The notes: generated by a model from the letters alone, not told the origin. A DNA stretch of 11,216 nt from an uncultured Alphaproteobacteria bacterium (GCA_937950105.1 CALFEM010000487.1:1-11216); one strand, 5' to 3'; shown: positions 1-7,026, numbered from the stretch's first letter. Program-made: numbers and translations.

Positions 1-46
1 CGAGATGCCTAAGTGACTGGAGTTCAGACGTGTGCTCTTCCGATCT
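1..46 (+). other. Illumina TruSeq index adapter (contamination)
   Basis: This is library-construction sequence, not genome. Bases 1-6 (CGAGAT) match the 3' end of the P7 flow-cell arm, bases 7-12 (GCCTAA) read as the reverse complement of the six-base TruSeq index TTAGGC, and bases 13-46 match the read-2 adapter from GTGACTGGAG through GCTCTTCCGATCT. Genomic sequence therefore begins at about base 47. Translation across the junction gives the known artefactual N-terminus MCSSDL on the plus strand and the C-terminus IGRAHV on the minus strand. Confidence 0.98.
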
Positions 47-47
47 C

Positions 48-533
48 ACGCGAGACCCCGCGCAGGCCCCCTCGGCCCGCGCGATCGCGCTCCGCGATCT
101 CGCCCTGGGACGCGCGATGATGCTGCTTGCCGAGCTGGAACCGGATGACGGCACGGCCGAGAACGCCGCCGATCTCATGGAGCGCGCCTCGGCCCAGATC
201 GGACAGGCGCTCGAAGCGCCACTGGAAGCGCTCACGGTTCTGGAAAGGGCGCGCGCCCTCCGCACGCGGGGCACCATCGAGGCGCTGCTCGGCGCGGACA
301 CCGCCGACACGGGGCGCACGCACGCCGCCATCTGCGCCAAGGAGCGCTCCCGCGAGCTTTATCGCGCGCTCGAGAACGAGGCGGAAGTCGAGCTGATCGA
401 CCGTGAGATCGACGACATTCGCGAGGCCATGGCGGGCTTCGGCCGGCCGACCGGCGCGCCGTACGAGCCTCACGGCACTCCCGCGACCGCACCGACGGAC
501 TCCGGCGGCCGCGCAGCCTTGCTCACCGGCTGA
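48..533 (+). CDS. C-terminal fragment of an unidentified helical protein
   Basis: The reading frame is open from the adapter junction to a TGA at 531-533, giving 161 genomic residues; the true start lies off the contig. The fragment is rich in Ala, Glu, Arg and Leu and looks almost wholly alpha-helical up to about residue 135. Helix pairs such as the LRDLALGRAMMLLAEL segment and a later ALTVLERARALRTRGTIEAL segment suggest a TPR-like helical repeat protein. The last 25 or so residues are Pro/Gly/Thr-rich and probably disordered. I see no catalytic motif. The frame continues back into the adapter, so a caller may report a 167-residue protein starting MCSSDL at base 30; those first six residues are false. 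Function unknown; the TPR resemblance is only an impression from helix periodicity. Confidence 0.6.
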   Translation, partial: TRDPAQAPSARAIALRDLALGRAMMLLAELEPDDGTAENAADLMERASAQIGQALEAPLEALTVLERARALRTRGTIEALLGADTADTGRTHAAICAKERSRELYRALENEAEVELIDREIDDIREAMAGFGRPTGAPYEPHGTPATAPTDSGGRAALLTG

Positions 534-728
534 CCCGCGCCGCGGACCGTTTCATCGCGGGCCATCGGTCCCTTGTCCGCACGCGCAACTTCCCACTGCC
601 GCCCAAATCCTGCATCAGTAGCGGCGGGGTGGATGCCGTCCGCGACTTCGCCGATGCACCGCTGCGGGCTGCCGCGCGGTTCCTGCGGAACGCCGAGGGC
701 ACCCGACTGAACGCGGGGGAGATTAATT

Positions 729-2144
729 ATGTCCACGATGGTCGCGCCGGCCGCGGCAACCGCCGGCACCGCGCCGGTCAAACAGGCGCCGATGCGCGCC
801 CTCGTCTCTTGGGTGCTGTTCGACTGGGCGGCGCAGCCTTATTACACGCTGGTGCTCACCTTCCTGTTCGCGCCCTACTTCGCCACCGTCGTCGTCGGCG
901 ATGCGGCGCGCGGACAGACGCTGTGGGGCTACGCCGCTGCGGCGGCCGGCGTGATGATCGCCATCGGCAGCCCGCTGCTCGGCGCCATGGCCGACGGGCG
1001 CGGCCGGCGCAAGCCCTGGATCGCGCTGTTCTCGCTCCTGCTGGTGGCCGGCCTCGCTACGCTCTGGCTGGCCACACCCGGCGCCGGCACGGGCACCATC
1101 GCCATCATCCTCGCGGGCTTCATCGTGGCGACGCTCGCCGCCGAATTCACGCAGGTGTTCACCAACGCCATCATGCCGGGGCTGGTGCCGCCGGAGAAGC
1201 TCGGGCGGCTCTCCGGCACCGGCTGGGCGGTCGGCTATACCGGCGGGCTCGTCAGCCTCGCTCTGGTCGCCGGCCTGATCGTCACCGATCCCGCGACCGG
1301 CAAGACCATCCTCGGCTTCGAGCCGATCGTGAAGCTCGATCTCGCCAGCCGCGAGGGTGACCGGCTCGTCGGACCCATGGCCGCCGTCTGGTTCGCGCTG
1401 TTCATGATCCCGTTCTTCCTGTTCGTGCCCGACGTGCGCCCGGCCATCAGCGCCAACGCCGCGCGGCGCACGCCGCTGGCCGAGTTGTGGGACACCATCT
1501 GCGGCCTCCCCGCGCATCCCGACATGCTCTACTTCCTGCTGGCGCGCATGCTCTACACCGACGGGCTCAGCGCGATCTTCGCCTTCGGCGGTATCTACGG
1601 CGCAGCGGTGTTCGGCTGGCAGGCCATGGAGCTCGGCCTGTTCGGTATCGTCCTCACCGTGACGGGTATCGTCGGTGCGCTCGCTGGGGGAGTTCTGGAT
1701 GACAGGATCGGCGCCCGCACGGTCATCCTGGTCGCGCTGCTGATCCTGCTCGTCGGCGCGCTCGGCATCCTGTCGGTCGACAAGACTCACGTGTTGTTTG
1801 GGCTCGAGGTGACGCCGAAAGAGGCCGGCTCGTCACCCTTCTCGTCGGCCGGCGAGCGGGTGTTCCTGGCCTTCGCCATGGTCATCGGCATCGTCGCCGC
1901 GCCGGTTCAGGCTGCCAGCCGCTCCCTGCTCGCGCGTCTGGCACCGCCCGACAAGATCACCCAGTTCTTCGGGTTGTTCGCCTTCTCCGGCAAGGTCACC
2001 GCGTTCATGGCCCCGTTCATGATCGCAACCGTCACCGCCGCCACAGGCAGCCAGCGGGCCGGCATGGGCGCGATCGCCCTGTTCCTGATCGCCGGCATGG
2101 CATTGATGCTGAAGGTGCGCGACCGGCCCGCGGCGCATCGATAA
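729..2144 (+). CDS. MFS transporter, UMF1 / Atg22-like family
   Basis: A 471-residue, strongly hydrophobic protein consistent with the 12 inner-membrane helices of the major facilitator superfamily. The helix-1 motif VLFDWAAQPYYT (residues 29-40) is typical of the UMF1/Atg22-like branch. The MFS loop 2-3 motif appears as GAMADGRGRRKPW (85-97). Two further branch-typical stretches are LARMLYTDGL (271-280) and QAASRSLLARLAPP followed by FFGLFAFSGK (394-421). Length fits the family. The ATG at 729 is preceded by a good ribosome binding site, GGGGGAG at 715-721. Bacterial members have no firmly known substrate, though the yeast relative Atg22 exports amino acids from the vacuole, so the cargo is unknown. 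No hairpin with a clear T-run follows the stop, so some read-through toward pqqA is possible. Confidence 0.9.
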   Translation: MSTMVAPAAATAGTAPVKQAPMRALVSWVLFDWAAQPYYTLVLTFLFAPYFATVVVGDAARGQTLWGYAAAAAGVMIAIGSPLLGAMADGRGRRKPWIALFSLLLVAGLATLWLATPGAGTGTIAIILAGFIVATLAAEFTQVFTNAIMPGLVPPEKLGRLSGTGWAVGYTGGLVSLALVAGLIVTDPATGKTILGFEPIVKLDLASREGDRLVGPMAAVWFALFMIPFFLFVPDVRPAISANAARRTPLAELWDTICGLPAHPDMLYFLLARMLYTDGLSAIFAFGGIYGAAVFGWQAMELGLFGIVLTVTGIVGALAGGVLDDRIGARTVILVALLILLVGALGILSVDKTHVLFGLEVTPKEAGSSPFSSAGERVFLAFAMVIGIVAAPVQAASRSLLARLAPPDKITQFFGLFAFSGKVTAFMAPFMIATVTAATGSQRAGMGAIALFLIAGMALMLKVRDRPAAHR

Positions 2145-2146
2145 GG

Positions 2147-2174
2147 CGAACTGATCGAAGGTTCGAAAAGTTCG
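2147..2174. promoter_or_regulatory. 28-base dyad symmetry upstream of pqqA
   Basis: The arms CGAACT (2147-2152) and AGTTCG (2169-2174) enclose a second pair, TCGAA (2155-2159) and TTCGA (2162-2166), around a GG centre; only the 2-base GA/AA steps break the symmetry. It begins two bases after the MFS stop codon and ends four bases before the putative pqqA -35 hexamer. It could be an operator for pqqA, or, as RNA, a weak hairpin ending the MFS transcript; the following TATTTG is a poor T-run, so I lean to an operator. Confidence 0.4.
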
Positions 2175-2177
2175 TAT

Positions 2178-2206
2178 TTGCACTTATGGCAGCGGACGCC
2201 TATCTC
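2178..2206 (+). promoter_or_regulatory. putative pqqA promoter
   Basis: TTGCAC (2178-2183) and TATCTC (2201-2206) are separated by exactly 17 bases, in a locally AT-richer stretch upstream of pqqA. Each hexamer matches only the first three bases of the sigma-70 consensus, so the call rests mainly on spacing and position. It would start transcription near 2213 and give a leader of about 40 bases. Confidence 0.35.
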
Positions 2207-2215
2207 TCGGATACA

Positions 2216-2228
2216 GGTGCAAGGCACC
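2216..2228 (+). promoter_or_regulatory. 5' leader hairpin of pqqA
   Basis: GGTGC (2216-2220), loop AAG, GCACC (2224-2228) form a perfect five-pair stem. If the putative promoter is right, the hairpin lies within the first few bases of the transcript, a position known to protect short, highly expressed mRNAs. It ends 14 bases before the ribosome binding site AGGGAGA, so it need not block translation. Confidence 0.4.
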
Positions 2229-2255
2229 GAGGCAAGCAACCAAGGGAGACGACCC

Positions 2256-2345
2256 ATGAAGATCTGGACGAAGCCGCAGGTCACCGAGCAGGAAGTCGGC
2301 CTGGAAGTCACCAGCTATCTGCCGGCCGAGATCGACGTGATCTGA
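2256..2345 (+). CDS. pqqA: PQQ precursor peptide PqqA
   Basis: A 29-residue peptide that automatic callers easily miss. PqqA is the ribosomal substrate from which the redox cofactor pyrroloquinoline quinone is made: the radical-SAM enzyme PqqE, aided by PqqD, cross-links a Glu and a Tyr four residues apart. Here the core is GLEVTSY, with Glu17 and Tyr21 in the required E-V-T-x-Y spacing. The MKIWTKP N-terminus resembles the MxWxxP start of the family, and the tail AEID is shared with the 29-residue Methylobacterium PqqA as I remember it. A strong ribosome binding site, AGGGAGA (2243-2249), precedes the ATG by six bases. No pqqB, C, D or E lies in the window; the next gene is on the opposite strand and a terminator follows at once, so this is a single-gene unit. 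The biosynthetic genes must be elsewhere, or this is an extra copy. Confidence 0.9.
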   Translation: MKIWTKPQVTEQEVGLEVTSYLPAEIDVI

Positions 2346-2386
2346 GCCGACACGAGAATTCCGCGCGCTCTTCGGGGTGCGCACGC

Positions 2387-2419
2387 AGCGGCGGTCCCTC
2401 GGGCCCGCCGCTTTCGTTT
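2387..2419 (+). terminator. intrinsic terminator of pqqA
   Basis: AGCGGCGG (2387-2394) pairs perfectly with CCGCCGCT (2405-2412) around a C/G-rich loop that can pair further, followed by the T-rich tract TTTCGTTT. It stands between the convergent pqqA and DUF4337 genes. On the other strand it lacks a T-run, so it mainly serves pqqA. Confidence 0.8.
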
Positions 2420-2455
2420 GAGCGACAGCGTCGACGGTCGAAGAAGCCCGGCCTC

Positions 2456-3049
2456 TCAGCCGATCAGCGGCAGCTTGAACAGCAGCAGGAACCCGTTCAA
2501 CGTCAGCAGCGCACCGGCGCCGCCGAGCACGACGCTGAGCCCGAGCAAGGCGTTGCCACCCGAGATGATGGCGATCGACGCCAGCACGATTGCGATCTGC
2601 AGAAGGGCTTGCCCGTAGTCGAAATAGGGGTCGCGGGCCATGGCGAGGTCACGGTCCGCCTCCACCGCCTTGCCCTTTTCGAACAGCTCGTCGAGGCCTT
2701 CGTTGGACTGCTTGTCGGACGTGAGCTTGGCTTCGTAGGCCTTGTGACCGGCGATCTTCTTTTCCAGCATCCCGAGTTGTTCGGGCGCGAGCCCCGTCGC
2801 GGTGGCCAGCAGGACTTCGAGATCCTCGATATGCGATCGGATCACCTGCCTGCGCACGTTCTTCGCCTGGAAAAACGACCAGATGTTCGACGCCTCGATG
2901 TTCTTGAGCGTCGCTTCCTTGGTGGCGTTGTCGCCGCCCATGGAGCAGACCGCCAGCAGCACGGCCAGCACGCCGATATAGACGCCGATCCAGCGGTCGC
3001 GGTCGCGGCCCGGGCGCTCGTCGCCGCGCGGAATATCGTCCATGGCCAT
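2456..3049 (-). CDS. DUF4337-type membrane protein
   Basis: A 197-residue protein resembling the DUF4337 family of bacterial membrane proteins; no molecular function is known for the family. It has a charged N-terminus (1-19), one membrane helix at about 20-36, a soluble region of about 110 residues predicted to be helical and rich in Glu/Lys/Arg, and a C-terminal hydrophobic pair at about 147-164 and 167-192. The family-like stretch NIWSFFQAKNVRRQV (55-69) directly follows helix 1, and DPYFDYGQALLQIAI (140-154) leads into helix 2. Start at ATG 3049, with AGGA about nine bases upstream; a second in-frame ATG at 3043 is possible. It converges on pqqA and is separated from gpmA upstream by that gene's terminator, so it is its own unit. 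Confidence 0.8.
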   Translation of the reverse strand: MAMDDIPRGDERPGRDRDRWIGVYIGVLAVLLAVCSMGGDNATKEATLKNIEASNIWSFFQAKNVRRQVIRSHIEDLEVLLATATGLAPEQLGMLEKKIAGHKAYEAKLTSDKQSNEGLDELFEKGKAVEADRDLAMARDPYFDYGQALLQIAIVLASIAIISGGNALLGLSVVLGGAGALLTLNGFLLLFKLPLIG

Positions 3050-3080
3050 GCGGAAATATCCTGAAAGAACCCTCGCGCGG

Positions 3081-3109
3081 TGCTTACGTCAGGTGCGCCG
3101 CCGGAGCAA
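3081..3109 (-). promoter_or_regulatory. putative promoter of the DUF4337 gene
   Basis: On the minus strand TTGCTC (3109-3104) is followed after 17 bases by TAAGCA (3086-3081), about 32 bases upstream of the start codon. The -10 is a weak match, but the same TAAGCAC element at the same 17-base spacing lies in front of the helicase gene. Confidence 0.3.
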
Positions 3110-3156
3110 ATCGATCGCGCGAGCTTGGAAAATTTGTGGCGACAGTGGCGAGGATG

Positions 3157-3188
3157 AAAAAGCGCCGCGGTGAAGATCACCGCGGCGC
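3157..3188 (-). terminator. intrinsic terminator of gpmA
   Basis: A perfect 12-pair stem, GCGCCGCGGTGA (3162-3173) with TCACCGCGGCGC (3177-3188), with a three-base loop. On the minus strand it is followed by TTTTT (3161-3157). It ends the dapB-gpmA transcript 38 bases after the gpmA stop codon. Confidence 0.9.
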
Positions 3189-3226
3189 ACTCCTTTTCAT
3201 CCGTCGTGGGCGTAGCGGTTCGCCCG

Positions 3227-3847
3227 TCAGGCAACCAGCTCGCGCCGCTCGGCAACCTGGCCGACCTCGGTCAGGCGGTAGATGATCGGCACGCCGGTCG
3301 CCACCTCCCGCTCGATGATCTGCTTCGCCGACAGCTCCTCGAGGTACATGATGAGGGCGCGGATCGAGTTGCCGTGCGCGGCGACGATGACGTTGCGGCC
3401 GGCCTTCAGCTCCGGCCAGATGCGCGACTTGTAGTACGGCAGCACCCGAGCCGCGGTATCCGCGAGGCTTTCGCCGCCCGGCGGGGCGATGTCGAACGAG
3501 CGGCGCCAGATCAGCACCTGCTCGGCACCCCATTTGGCCCGCGCCTCGTCCTTGTTGAGACCGGAGAGATCGCCGTAATCGCGCTCGTTCAGCGCCTGGT
3601 CGCGGATCGTTTCCAGATCCTGCTGACCGAGCTTGTCGAGGATCAGCCGGAGCGTGTGGTTGGCGCGCAGCAGCACGCTGGTGAAGGCGATGTCGAACTT
3701 GTAGCCCTCGCTCTTCAGCATTTCGCCGGCACGTTGGGCTTCTTCCACGCCGAGCGGGGTGAGGTCCGGATCACGCCAGCCGGTGAACAGGTTCAGGTTG
3801 TTCCACTCGCTTTGTCCGTGACGGACCAGGACGAGGACGTTGTTCAT
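3227..3847 (-). CDS. gpmA: 2,3-bisphosphoglycerate-dependent phosphoglycerate mutase
   Basis: GpmA interconverts 3-phosphoglycerate and 2-phosphoglycerate in glycolysis and gluconeogenesis, in the cytoplasm. The 206-residue product starts [16 protein letters not shown], holding the RHG motif with the phospho-accepting His10; the second catalytic histidine is His158 in AAHGNS (156-161), and [10 protein letters not shown] (87-96) supplies the conserved acidic residue. This is the short form usual in alphaproteobacteria; the E. coli enzyme is about 250 residues. The frame is open upstream to 3982, but the 45 extra residues are unlike the family and overlap dapB, while the ATG at 3847 has a GAGG ribosome site seven bases before it. 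It lies 55 bases downstream of dapB with no terminator between, so the two are probably co-transcribed, an arrangement I recall from other Hyphomicrobiales. Confidence 0.95.
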   Translation of the reverse strand: MNNVLVLVRHGQSEWNNLNLFTGWRDPDLTPLGVEEAQRAGEMLKSEGYKFDIAFTSVLLRANHTLRLILDKLGQQDLETIRDQALNERDYGDLSGLNKDEARAKWGAEQVLIWRRSFDIAPPGGESLADTAARVLPYYKSRIWPELKAGRNVIVAAHGNSIRALIMYLEELSAKQIIEREVATGVPIIYRLTEVGQVAERRELVA

Positions 3848-3902
3848 GGCGAACCTCATTGTCGTTCGTAACGGCGCCGCGGCTGTCGCACCGGCGCAAG
3901 GA

Positions 3903-4709
3903 TCAAAGTCCAAGCACGTTGGACATGGAAAAGAGGCCGGGACCGCGGCCGCGACCCCACAGTGCCGCCTTGACGGCACCACGCGCGAAGATGCCGCGAT
4001 CGCTGGCGAGATGCGTCAGCTCGATGCGCTCGCCCTCGCCCGCGAACATGACGGTGTGATCGCCGACCACGCTACCGCCACGCAGGCTCTGGAAACCGAT
4101 GTCGCCGCGCCGCCGCTCGCCCGTGTGACCGTCTCGCGCGCGCACCGCCACATCGTCGAGCGAAACCTTGCGGCCCTCGGCGGCGGCGCGCCCGAGCATC
4201 AGCGCGGTGCCGGACGGCGCGTCGACCTTGTGGCGATGGTGCATCTCGACGATCTCGATGTCGAAATCGGCGTCCAGCGCCTCGGCCACCTTGCGCGTCA
4301 GGGCGACGAGCAGATTGACGCCGAGGCTCATGTTGCCGGCCTTGACGATGGTCGCGTGGCGCGCGGCCGCCTCGATCGCCGCCTCGTCCTCGCGCGAAAG
4401 GCCGGTGGTGCCGATGACGTGGACGATGCGCGCGTTGGCGGCGAGCCCGGCGAACTCCACAGTCGCGGCCGGTGACGTGAAGTCGAGGATCGCATCGACC
4501 TTGGCGCAGACCTCGAGCGCGTCGTCGGTGATGCGGTGCCCCACCTCGCCGATGCCCGCGACGAGGCCGACGTCCTGGCCCAGCATCGCCGCCCCGGCAC
4601 GCTCGACGCCGCCAGCGACCACACAGCCGGACGTGGCGTGTACGGCGCGCAGCAGCTCGCGCCCCATGCGGCCGCCCGCCCCCATCACCGCGATTCTCAT
4701 GTCGGCCAT
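3903..4709 (-). CDS. dapB: 4-hydroxy-tetrahydrodipicolinate reductase
   Basis: DapB reduces 4-hydroxy-tetrahydrodipicolinate to tetrahydrodipicolinate with NAD(P)H, in the diaminopimelate route to lysine and peptidoglycan. The 268-residue length is normal. The N-terminal Rossmann fold shows GAGGRMG (10-16), followed by the cofactor-side motif GTTGLS (100-105). The family signature reads [15 protein letters not shown] (155-169), containing the catalytic histidine and lysine and the substrate-binding PSGT. ATG 4709 has GAGGTG immediately upstream at usable spacing; a second ATG at 4700 (MRIAVMG) would leave that site too far away, so 4709 is preferred. It is probably the first gene of a dapB-gpmA unit, with its promoter in the 208 bases after ppa. 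Confidence 0.96.
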   Translation of the reverse strand: MADMRIAVMGAGGRMGRELLRAVHATSGCVVAGGVERAGAAMLGQDVGLVAGIGEVGHRITDDALEVCAKVDAILDFTSPAATVEFAGLAANARIVHVIGTTGLSREDEAAIEAAARHATIVKAGNMSLGVNLLVALTRKVAEALDADFDIEIVEMHHRHKVDAPSGTALMLGRAAAEGRKVSLDDVAVRARDGHTGERRRGDIGFQSLRGGSVVGDHTVMFAGEGERIELTHLASDRGIFARGAVKAALWGRGRGPGLFSMSNVLGL

Positions 4710-4874
4710 TCGTCACCTCGCGCCGGCCCGGACAGAGCCGAAGCCGGAACCGCCTGCTTCCCGGCCGCCCTGCCGGCGGGGCAGAAGATAAAGGGCGAGG
4801 GCATCCGCCCGCTCGTGCCGGCGCGACGCCCTCGATTCGTCCGCGAACGCCTATAGCAATCCGCAGCCGCGCGG

Positions 4875-4905
4875 AAAACGCGCCGCATCAAATTCCCGAT
4901 GCGGC
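4875..4905 (-). terminator. probable terminator of ppa
   Basis: GCCGCATC (4882-4889) and GATGCGGC (4898-4905) form a perfect eight-pair stem with an eight-base loop, 13 bases beyond the ppa stop codon. On the minus strand TTTT follows after a three-base GCG gap, making it a moderate rather than ideal intrinsic terminator. Confidence 0.6.
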
Positions 4906-4917
4906 ATGGCGCGCCTC

Positions 4918-5466
4918 TCACTTCGACTTGGATTTCGTCTCCGCCTTGTAGCGCTCGACCGCCTCTATGATCAGCCGCTTGGCCTCTTCCGAGTCGCCCC
5001 AGGTCTTGATCTTGACCCACTTGCCGGGCTCCAGATCCTTGTAGTGTGCGAAGAAGTGCTCGATCTGCTTCACCGTGATGTCCGGCAGATCGAAGTAGTT
5101 CTGGATCTTCTCGTAGCGGCGCGTGAGCTTCGTGCTCGGCACCGCGATGATCTTCTCGTCGCCGCCGCCATCGTCCTCCATGACGAGCACGCCGACCGGA
5201 CGGCAGTTGATGACCGCGCCCGGCACGATCGCACGCGTGTTGCAGACCAGAACGTCGATCGGGTCGCCGTCGGTCGACAGCGTATGCGGGACGAAGCCGT
5301 AGTTCCCCGGATAATGCATCGGCGTGTAGAGGAAGCGATCCACGAACAGGGTGCCCGACGCCTTGTCCATCTCGTACTTGATCGGCTCGCCGCCGATCGG
5401 CACCTCGATGATCACGTTGACGTCGTGCGGCGTCTTGTTGCCGGTGGGGATGGCGTCGATGCGCAT
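4918..5466 (-). CDS. ppa: inorganic pyrophosphatase (family I)
   Basis: This cytoplasmic enzyme hydrolyses pyrophosphate to two phosphates, pulling nucleic acid, protein and activated-sugar synthesis forward. The 182-residue product carries the family I signature DGDPIDV (66-72). Aligned by eye to the E. coli enzyme with a one-residue offset, the active-site residues I remember are all present: Glu21, Lys30, Glu32, Arg44, Tyr56, Asp66, Asp68, Asp71, Asp98, Asp103, Lys105, Tyr142 and Lys143. It is thus very probably active and Mg-dependent. The ATG at 5466 has a strong AAGGAG site upstream. The C-terminus ends in a Lys/Ser tail. It has its own downstream hairpin, so it appears to be monocistronic. 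Confidence 0.97.
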   Translation of the reverse strand: MRIDAIPTGNKTPHDVNVIIEVPIGGEPIKYEMDKASGTLFVDRFLYTPMHYPGNYGFVPHTLSTDGDPIDVLVCNTRAIVPGAVINCRPVGVLVMEDDGGGDEKIIAVPSTKLTRRYEKIQNYFDLPDITVKQIEHFFAHYKDLEPGKWVKIKTWGDSEEAKRLIIEAVERYKAETKSKSK

Positions 5467-5785
5467 TCTGGAGGTCTCCTTGGGATGTCGGCCCGTTCGC
5501 TAGCACGCCGGGCGCCTGTTGTCTCAGCCTGTCGGCCCTGAGCGGCCGCGCATACACCCGCACGCCAACCGCCGGATTGCGGGAATGCGGCGGCGGCCAT
5601 GGCGAGGGTGAAAATTGGCGCGCGGGAGATTGAAGCTTGCAGAGGGGGAGGGAGACCCGGCACCGCGACACTAGATGCGCGAGCGCGCGGCCGGCCGCAA
5701 TCCGTCATTTGATCGATAGGGAAGGATCGGCGCCCGCCAGGACCCGGCTCTGCCCGCGGTTTCCCGCAGCGGCTGGAGCTGCAGC
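5467..5785. other. non-coding stretch between ppa and the GNAT gene
   Basis: About 320 bases, very GC-rich, with no reading frame I would defend on either strand. It must hold the ppa promoter, but I find no convincing -35/-10 pair. The only structure is the perfect 12-base palindrome GAGCTGCAGCTC (5776-5787), which overlaps the GNAT stop codon, and a run of purines near 5640-5655. Confidence 0.5.
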
Positions 5786-6295
5786 TCAAGGCCAGCCGAA
5801 TCCGAGTTTCGGCAGCTTGGCGGTCCCGACTTTCTCGACGACCTCGGCGACCGGCCGGCCACCGCGCCGCCAGTAGAACGACACGGCGCCATCGTTCGCC
5901 GCGAGGGCCCACACGATGAGACCTCGCAGATTGCGGTCGTCGAGCGCGTTGCGGCAAGCCTCGAACAGCAGTTCGCCGAAGCCGAGCCCCTGATAGGCGG
6001 GCGCGAGATAGATTTCGTAAATTTCGCCCTGGTAGCTGCAGCGCTGACGCGCCGGCCCGCACGAAGCGTAGCCGCACAGATTGCCGTTGACCTCGAGGAC
6101 GATGAAGTGATCGCCGGAGCGGATCGACTGGCTCCACCAGCGGCGACCGCGTCGCAGGATCAGCGACTCGAGCTGTGTGCCGGGCAGGATGCCGACATAG
6201 GCATGGCGCCACGACTGCTCGAACACCTCGGCGAGTGCCTTGGCATCGGATACTCTCGCGCTACGCACGCGTACTTGTGAACTCGAACTCAGCAT
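5786..6295 (-). CDS. GNAT family N-acetyltransferase
   Basis: A 169-residue protein of the GCN5-related acetyltransferase fold, which moves the acetyl group of acetyl-CoA to an amine. The start VRVRSARVSDAKALAEVFE is the usual first strand and helix; motif A, which binds the CoA pyrophosphate, reads YEIYLAPAYQGLGFGELLF (93-111) with the Q-x-x-G-x-G core at 102-107; motif B-like NDGAVSFYWRRGG (134-146) follows. The substrate cannot be told; small ribosomal-alanine or metabolite acetyltransferases look similar. The frame is open back to 6403, but that part overlaps the phasin terminator and does not resemble the family, so ATG 6295 is chosen. No ribosome binding site precedes that ATG, and a TATACT box sits six bases upstream, which suggests leaderless translation. 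Confidence 0.88.
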   Translation of the reverse strand: MLSSSSQVRVRSARVSDAKALAEVFEQSWRHAYVGILPGTQLESLILRRGRRWWSQSIRSGDHFIVLEVNGNLCGYASCGPARQRCSYQGEIYEIYLAPAYQGLGFGELLFEACRNALDDRNLRGLIVWALAANDGAVSFYWRRGGRPVAEVVEKVGTAKLPKLGFGWP

Positions 6296-6301
6296 GGGCG
6301 G

Positions 6302-6329
6302 AGTATAGCGCGAAATGCACGCTTGTCTG
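6302..6329 (-). promoter_or_regulatory. putative promoter of the GNAT gene
   Basis: On the minus strand CAGACA (6329-6324), a 16-base spacer and TATACT (6307-6302; five of six consensus bases). The -10 lies only six bases before the start codon, so transcription would begin at or next to the A of ATG. Confidence 0.4.
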
Positions 6330-6380
6330 CTCTCCCGAACAGCCGATTCGAGCGATTTTTTCTGTTGTCTGTAGCACTTG

Positions 6381-6418
6381 AGAAAGCAAAACGCCCGAGG
6401 CACGAGCCCCGGGCGTTT
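6381..6418 (-). terminator. intrinsic terminator of the phasin gene
   Basis: AAACGCCCG-A-GG (6389-6400) pairs with CC-C-CGGGCGTTT (6407-6418), a 12-position stem with one A/C mismatch and a six-base loop. On the minus strand it runs into TTTTGCTTTCT. It lies 54 bases beyond the phasin stop and just upstream of the GNAT promoter. Confidence 0.85.
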
Positions 6419-6471
6419 GCTATTCGAGTGCGAGCCTCACGCCCCGCTGCTCGCGAGGCTCGAAGTCCGGC

Positions 6472-6927
6472 TCAGCCGGCCTTCTTCAGCTGCTCGAAGC
6501 TCTTGGTGGCGGCGGCGTTGACCGTCTCCAGCGTCTGCTTGGCAACCTTCGCGGAGAGCTCGAACAGCTCCTTGCTCTGGGCGCCAGCGACGGCGAACTG
6601 CTGCTGGAAGAAGTCGGCCTGCAGGCGGACCATCTCCGGCACGGTCTTGGCGCGGGCGATCGCCTGGGCGGCGTCGAACACGGCTTCGGTGTTGACGGCG
6701 GTGTTGTGGACCATCTTCTCGCCGATCGCCTTGGCGCCAGCCTGCGTCGCCAGCATGACGTCCTCGACGACCTTCGCGCCATCCTTCGCGGCAGCGCTCA
6801 TCTTGTAGTAGGCCTCGCGGCTCTTCTGAACGCCATCCTCGGCCATCGCCTGCAGGTTCTCGGGGATGCGGGCATCCTTGGCGGCGTTGAACATGTCCTG
6901 GGCCTGGCGGGTGAACTGCTCGTTCAT
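6472..6927 (-). CDS. phasin family protein
   Basis: Phasins coat intracellular polyhydroxyalkanoate granules and control their size and number; the family name is usually phaP. The 151-residue product is almost wholly helical and Ala/Lys/Gln-rich, with no membrane segment or catalytic motif. The central stretch MSAAAKDGAKVVEDVM (43-58) followed by residues KAIGEKM, and RLQADFFQQQFAV (101-113), fit the Phasin_2-type pattern, as does a C-terminal FEQLKKAG. The ATG at 6927 has a strong AGGAGAGA ribosome site; an in-frame upstream extension to 7050 would run through the putative promoter and is rejected. The gene has its own promoter and terminator. I do not assign phaP because alphaproteobacteria often carry several phasin-like genes and no other PHA gene is nearby. 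Confidence 0.85.
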   Translation of the reverse strand: MNEQFTRQAQDMFNAAKDARIPENLQAMAEDGVQKSREAYYKMSAAAKDGAKVVEDVMLATQAGAKAIGEKMVHNTAVNTEAVFDAAQAIARAKTVPEMVRLQADFFQQQFAVAGAQSKELFELSAKVAKQTLETVNAAATKSFEQLKKAG

Positions 6928-7026
6928 GGCGGGTCTCTCCTGGTTTGATTGTATCTGCGGGGTCGGGCGCGGGCGCCACGACCTACTTGAAATCGGGGCT
7001 GCGGCTCTTGTCCGCCGGTGAGAAGT

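Noticed and set aside
723..1790. Long open frame (355 codons) on the minus strand opposite the MFS gene
   Set aside because: It is antisense to a convincing transporter. The translation is Asp/Glu/Arg/His-rich low-complexity sequence, typical of the shadow frame of a GC-rich gene.
2186..3064. Open frame of 292 codons on the plus strand spanning pqqA and DUF4337
   Set aside because: It runs out of frame through pqqA, its terminator and the antisense of a protein with clear membrane segments; composition is Arg/Gln-rich noise.
5776..5787. Perfect palindrome GAGCTGCAGCTC over the GNAT stop codon
   Set aside because: One 12-base palindrome in GC-rich coding DNA with no T-run or partner site; too weak to call a terminator or operator.
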